Source: Rhipidocladum racemiflorum
Taxonomy: Eukaryota > Streptophyta > Magnoliopsida > Poales > Poaceae
Length of the DNA: 64,000 nt
NCBI GenBank assembly: GCA_036346355.1
Contig: CM070576.1
Coordinates: forward strand, 10,399,558 to 10,463,557
Direction of reading: 5' to 3'
Position numbers and translations under genes: made by a program. The notes below the pieces were generated by a model. That model did not search any database. It was not told the DNA's origin and saw nothing but the letters and a program-made list of their open reading frames with translations. This document shows positions 59,650 to 64,000 of the stretch, in pieces (position 1 is the stretch's first letter; each line of letters opens with the position of its first letter).

Positions 59650-60357
59650 CTACAGATAAAACAAACAGATCCACACCAAAATTAGAGACTCAATAACATA
59701 TACTGTTTTATTTATGTTTCAAGGTCGTTATTGACCAATCAGGATCGTACAAATATAAGATCGGAACAAAGACACAAGATGTTGATCTGTAGTTCTCTCT
59801 TCTTTATAGATATTTTTTGGTGTATATACAATATGTCCCGTACCCCCGCTTATATAGTGAGAGAGAAGAGTAATTTTCTTGCAAACCAAGTATTGATCTA
59901 AAGTAATCTATTAGGACTTTTAGTTCTTGCTAAGAAACTCTCATGTGCTCCTTTATGAAATTCCCAGGAGCCCGTTTAGTAAAATATCCACACATATAAA
60001 ATAGAATATTCTATAACACTTTATGTATTTTTGAACTTGTCATTAATTTATATCAGTAGATGCACTCATGTTCTTGAAGAGCATAAACATATACAATAAT
60101 GCAACACTCAAAAGAGTGCCACAAAATTAAACATGTCGATCAAATTTCAGCTGATAATTGCAAGCAAGATTTTGCAACAAATCATGCCAAGTTGCGAGAT
60201 ATCTTCTTTATGTTCATATTTAGCAAGAAAAATCATGATCTAGTTTTGCTTTCAGAATTTCGTTACTCGTGTGTGCAATTACAGGCACTAATATTCATGT
60301 GCCCCATATTGTAAATTGTAACACAAATTTTGCAACAAATCATGCCAGGTTGTGAGT
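59650..60357. other. Upstream intron or intergenic DNA, no exon found
   Basis: AT-rich. I looked on the minus strand for a signal peptide or the neprosin activation domain and saw none. The 60,099-60,314 reading frame has no recognisable motif. Confidence 0.4.
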
Positions 60358-60665
60358 CACTCCCTCCATCCAAATTTATAAGGTGTATTTTTTAAGGGGC
60401 ATTTGGATATTTGCCACTCTAGGAATTGGAAATTCGATGGTATATTAAAAATCATGCCATTGAGTGGCATTTTTTACACATGCCATCGAATTTTCAGATT
60501 GAGGAGTGGCATATATCAGATTATTCCATTTTTTTAATGATATTGTCCAAAATATAGAACATATTTCATATCCTAGTGTAAAATTATTGTGATGTTCCAT
60601 CTATATCCCTAATAAATATCCATCTTTATTTTATATTCTCCGTATGTATGTATTAGATATAGAGG
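60358..60665. mobile_element. Degenerate Stowaway-type MITE interrupted by another inverted repeat element
   Basis: Starts with CTCCCTCCATCC and its right part (about 60,540-60,660) aligns with the inside of the Stowaway copy at 56,182-56,447 (GATGTTCCATCTATATCCC). The right end is eroded. A foreign piece sits at about 60,398-60,520. Confidence 0.65.
60411..60513. repeat. Inverted repeat (MITE-like) nested in the Stowaway copy
   Basis: The left arm TTGCCACTCTAGGAATTGGA continues to ATTCGATGG; the right arm CATGCCATCGAATTTTCAGA continues to GAGTGGCATA. They are imperfect complements over about 33 bp around a 34-bp centre. Confidence 0.65.
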
Positions 60666-60890
60666 CAAGGCCTTATTTGGAAGGGCGAGATAAGATCACG
60701 GACCTATCAAAATCCATATAGAGCCTGTGTCTATGCGTGGGACTTTGCTACCCCCATAGGCCATTACTTGAACATTTCACAAGTTTTCCGTTGGCCTGGG
60801 GTGTAACAACCAGGTGGGCTTGGATGGGCTCAGTAACCCTCCACCTAGCTAGTGTTTGTAGTTATAATTTTAATCCCTTGTATGATAGTG

Positions 60891-60894
<4 letters not shown>

Positions 60895-60974
<80 letters not shown>
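60895..60974. repeat. (GA)n microsatellite
   Basis: 80 bp of uninterrupted GA dinucleotide. Confidence 0.97.
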
Positions 60975-60976
<2 letters not shown>

Positions 60977-61369
60977 ATATGTTAATTTGAGATAATGATA
61001 TTATGAAATTTTGCATGTCAACTTCATTGTGAAATGACATTTATATATACCAAATTTGATTATTTGAGGTTGAATGTCTGAATTAATGGGAGGACTATCT
61101 GACATAGAAACTGACAGTGAGTGGAATTGAGAGAATGAATTTGTTTTCTTTTCTTATCTAATTTCTAGATTGATTTTTAGAGTAAAGCTACTGTGATTGT
61201 GAACTTGGCATGCACGATACAAAAATCGAATTGTTTGCGACGAATTAGCCATATTTAGATTTGTCCTAGATAAAAGCTTGTGCGTGAGGCCGACAGTGCC
61301 AGCGCACACTACGGCCATGGTTCACCTTACCGTTCAACACAAGAATTTTGTTACTGCATCGGCACCGAA

Positions 61370-61700
61370 AATCGCTAAAAATCGCATAAACTCAAAATTC
61401 AATTTTTTTTTGAAAAAAATCAAAAATCGTGGAAAATCGATCGATTATTGTGGAAAATCGACCGATTATCGTGGAAAATCGACAAACTTGTTGAACTTTT
61501 TTTGCGGTCGATTTTTTGGAGAGATTTTCATCGATTTCTAACGAAAATCGAGCGATTTCCACCGATTTTTGACCGGTTTGTGACACGTAAATTTTTTTGA
61601 ATTTTTGAATTTGACCGGTTTATCGATCGGTATTTGATACCGGACCGCGGCGATATGGGCGAAAATCACAAAAATCGCTCAATTTTCGTCGAAATTGTGA
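61370..61700. repeat. AAAATCG/CGATTTT-rich repetitive segment
   Basis: More than a dozen variants of GAAAATCG and CGATTTT in both orientations, ending in GTGAACCCTGACC. The short open frames across it are by-products of the repeat. I recognise the composition as a common type of grass repeat but cannot name the element. Confidence 0.6.
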
Positions 61701-61847
61701 ACCCTGACCACGGCAATGCTGGCCATGTATGTGCTGATCTACAGTGTCTGTAATATCGCGAGTGGTTGTCCTATTTGTGAGTTGAGGGAGTCTAGTAGTA
61801 GGTGTGGAGTGGGGTCTTTTATTCTTTTTCTTCTTCCTTCTCCACCT

Positions 61848-61872
61848 AATCTCTCTCTCTCTCTCTCTCTCC
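61848..61872. repeat. (CT)n tract
   Basis: About 11 CT units in the pyrimidine-rich leader-like region of L. Confidence 0.85.
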
Positions 61873-62371
61873 ACTCCCTCATCTCAGCCGGCTCCCCCCC
61901 CATAGCCCGAGTGGCTGCTCCTCCCCCAAACCCGATCAATCACCTCCCTACCCGGCTGATGCGCCGCCACCCTCCCTCCCGGCCGGTGTGCCGCCGCCCT
62001 CCCTTCCGGCCGGTGCGCCGCCACTTCCCGGCCTCCCCCAGCCCGACGCCGCTCCTCCCTAGCCGGCGCGCCCTAGCCCTAGCCGAGCGCCTCCCCGGCC
62101 GCGTGGCCTACGTCTCCCCCGAGCGGCGCTACTCCTCCCCGACAGGCCGACGGCACCGTCACCCCTCTCCTCCCCTTCCCCAAGCTGGTGCCGCCCTTGG
62201 CCTGGCCCATCCCGAACCGACGCCGCCCTGGTCATCCTTCTAGTTGACGAGCTCCTCTGCTGCTCCCCCCACGGCCGACACTCCTCCTCCTTCCTCTCCC
62301 CTTGTGGTGTTAAGTGGAGGTGAGATCCTAGCTCTTGGATGAATTTTGTGGTCTAGGAGGAAGTATTGTCT

Positions 62372-62467
62372 ATGGTGAGTGGTTGTTTAGCGATTGAACG
62401 AGTGATTGCTGACTTCGCTCACAAGGTGTTTGAGGAAATGCCGGAGAGGGATGTGGTTGCATGTTAG
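62372..62467 (+). pseudogene. Pentatricopeptide-repeat-like scrap
   Basis: A 32-codon frame from ATG to TAG whose second half reads AHKVFEEMPERDVVAC, very close to the consensus of plant PLS-type PPR proteins (A-x-K-V-F-D-E-M-P-E-R-D-V-V-x-W). Only one motif is present, in an LTR-like setting, so it looks like a captured gene fragment rather than a gene. Confidence 0.6.
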
Positions 62468-64000
62468 TCAATTTTTTCCTTGTGATCTTGGTGTATTGTT
62501 GGATGGTTGTGTTTGTGGTTGCGTGCGGGCTGGTGCTTTAACCGCCCTTGTAACTGCAATTTGGGCGAGTTAAAGTCCTCTCCCGACTGCACTGTATCCC
62601 CTAAGCATATGGACGTATAATAGGTGTAAATTTCTCTCTTACGGTCGTTTAGAGCTCAAAAACACTAAAATCCGTGCAACCGATCTAAAGTTATGCTATT
62701 TGGAAGTCGCTATTTGAATTCAGGAGTCTGTAGGGTGTTCAGGGTTCTGTTAAGTTTTAGTTTCATTTGGGGTTGCTTTGAGAGTTGGGATTGAGGATGT
62801 TGTCGTTGTTGCTGTTGTGAATCTTATATGTGGAAGAAGTGAGTGTGCTTGTCTTTTTAGGTGGAGTATCGTCGGGAGAAGCGTCAACTTCCCACCATCC
62901 CACTCCATGCGGATGAAGGCAAGTTTAATGCAAATGTGGAGTTTTGGTTGTGATTTACTCATCGATAGAAATGACATACTTATTATTATCTTTCTTTCTT
63001 GAATTTGATTAGACCATTGTGATTATACATGAATAAGAATCTTTGTTGTTGTTCATACAGTCGGTTATGACTCAATGGAATGCTAGAGATGATGGTAATT
63101 GCATTTTAATTATGTCAATTGTATTGTGCATTCATAATAGACGAGGCGCCCCATGTTGATATGGGCCTCAGTGCTCACTCGTAGTGAGCACGAAAGTCCT
63201 ACCTCGTAGTCCCAAACACACAGGTGTATGGGAGCGAGTCAGTAAGAGTAGGCACCCTCCACGGGGTGGAGGGGAATGAGAGGGTGAATACCGACGAGTG
63301 TGCACTCAGCTATACCGGTATAGGCTTTGAAAGGTGCATATGATCATGAAAACATAAATGTATTGCATAACATTGTAAAGTGAGTGATGGTCAACATGTT
63401 GGTTGTGACAAATTGTGTGTATTATGATTATATCTGATGCATTGCATGGTACTGCTGATGATGAATGACAATTGATGATCCTTGAGTTGAGGGAAATTTT
63501 CAGGTTAAGAATGGATTGAGTCGTGGACCCATCCAATGTTGTCTAATGAGGTATGTGAAATAAATAAGTAATGTAGTTGATGAGGTAACCGACGACGATT
63601 TCTTTGTTTTATGTACTTGTTAATTTGGTTTAAGAGGTATGAGCATGTTATTGATTTAAATGCGTTAACTGATATTGTCATTGCTATTTGCTGTACTTGG
63701 CTGAGTCTTCGACTCACGCTTGTTTGTTTATTGGTTGTAGGTACCTTGAAGCTGACATGCGTGGATGGGAGTAGTAGCACGAACACGTTTTGCATCACCA
63801 CAATTTCATTTTAACTTATCGCTTCTAATCTTAATGAGTTCATGTCTTGTAATTAATTTGTGGTAGTTGTATGCGCTTAGTTGGGTCATGATGGTTAGCT
63901 GATACTATGACCCATGTTTGTGCTTGGTTGGTTATCTTAAGTTGCTTTATGTTATTGTTATATTAAATGCTGTCTTTTGTTTGCTGAGTGAATGTTCTAG

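Larger units (their letters stand above)
61716..64000 (+). repeat. LTR-like segment L, runs off the window
   Basis: The order of parts parallels the D LTR: a CT-rich and GC-rich leader-like region (61,800-62,300), a section with AAAGTTATGCTATTTGGAAG (62,690) like D at 20,853, the structured module (63,195-63,320), the GAGT/ACTC motif (63,694-63,723), then GTAGGTACCTTGAAG and CATGCGTGGATGGGAGTAG. The 175-codon frame at 61,716-62,243 is rich in P, R and S and looks compositional. Neither LTR end lies within the window. Confidence 0.5.

Noticed and set aside
61716..62243. 175-codon frame in segment L
   Set aside because: Proline/arginine/serine-rich, in the CT- and GC-rich leader-like region, without a recognisable domain. 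Possible but unsupported as a gene.
1..64000. CRISPR arrays, bacterial operons, rRNA genes
   Set aside because: No evenly spaced repeat-spacer structure, no bacterial gene organisation and no rRNA-like sequence were seen; tandem motifs are transposon repeats or microsatellites.

Overview
This is plant nuclear DNA, almost certainly from a grass (Poaceae). Nearly all of it is nested LTR retrotransposons, with CACTA and Stowaway-type DNA transposons beside them, and only one host-like gene. There are no bacterial operons, ribosome binding sites or CRISPR arrays. Assignment to grasses rests on long LTRs beginning TGTAACACCC, a Sirevirus-type Ty1/copia family, CACTA subterminal repeats, Stowaway elements with CTCCCTCCGTC-like ends, and a neprosin-domain (DUF239) gene. 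The sequence alone does not fix the species.

Positions 1-50,335 are a layered nest. A CACTA element (coding strand minus; remnants at 40,684-43,100, 44,720-45,006 and 50,048-50,335) lies at the right. To its left is a very long minus-strand LTR-like layer (H: 8,163-8,700, 19,118-19,894 and 37,451-40,683). H is split by a Ty1/copia element (B, 8,701-19,117, duplication ATAAT) and by a large non-coding retrotransposon (D, 19,895-37,450, duplication TACAG). D is itself split by another copy of the same non-coding family in the opposite orientation (F, 23,246-32,018, duplication AATGT). At the left edge a third copy (A, 1-7,908) sits inside an LTR fragment of the same family (J, 7,909-8,162). A, D and F have about 2.2 kb LTRs, an initiator-Met tRNA primer binding site, a polypurine tract and a 4.3-4.4 kb interior without recognisable gag or pol, so they look like LARDs (large retrotransposon derivatives).

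The copia family occurs twice. B has three LTRs within one target-site duplication, and its gag-pol is full of small indels. C (43,101-50,047, minus) keeps a 708-codon gag reading frame but has lost most of pol. Its architecture is odd: one LTR is bounded by CATCC on both sides, followed by a copy of the CACTA flank, then the retrotransposon interior, then the second LTR, CATCC and the same flank again.

Positions 50,336-54,790 are another LTR-like layer (K) that received a 3,461-bp solo LTR (50,560-54,020) with perfect ACCAT duplications. Positions 55,281-59,649 hold the one plausible host gene: the catalytic-domain part of a minus-strand neprosin-like gene in four exons with good splice sites. 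A roughly 3 kb intron is filled with MITEs and a small CACTA element. The positions expected for the two catalytic glutamates are not glutamate. Positions 59,650-64,000 contain a Stowaway copy carrying another MITE, a long (GA)n tract, an AAAATCG-rich repeat, a 32-codon pentatricopeptide-repeat-like scrap, and part of a further LTR (L) that runs off the window.

Several otherwise unlike LTRs share a hairpin (GAGT-loop-ACTC followed by CTTG) and a second structured module. This cross-family sharing is the most unexpected regulatory-looking signal here.
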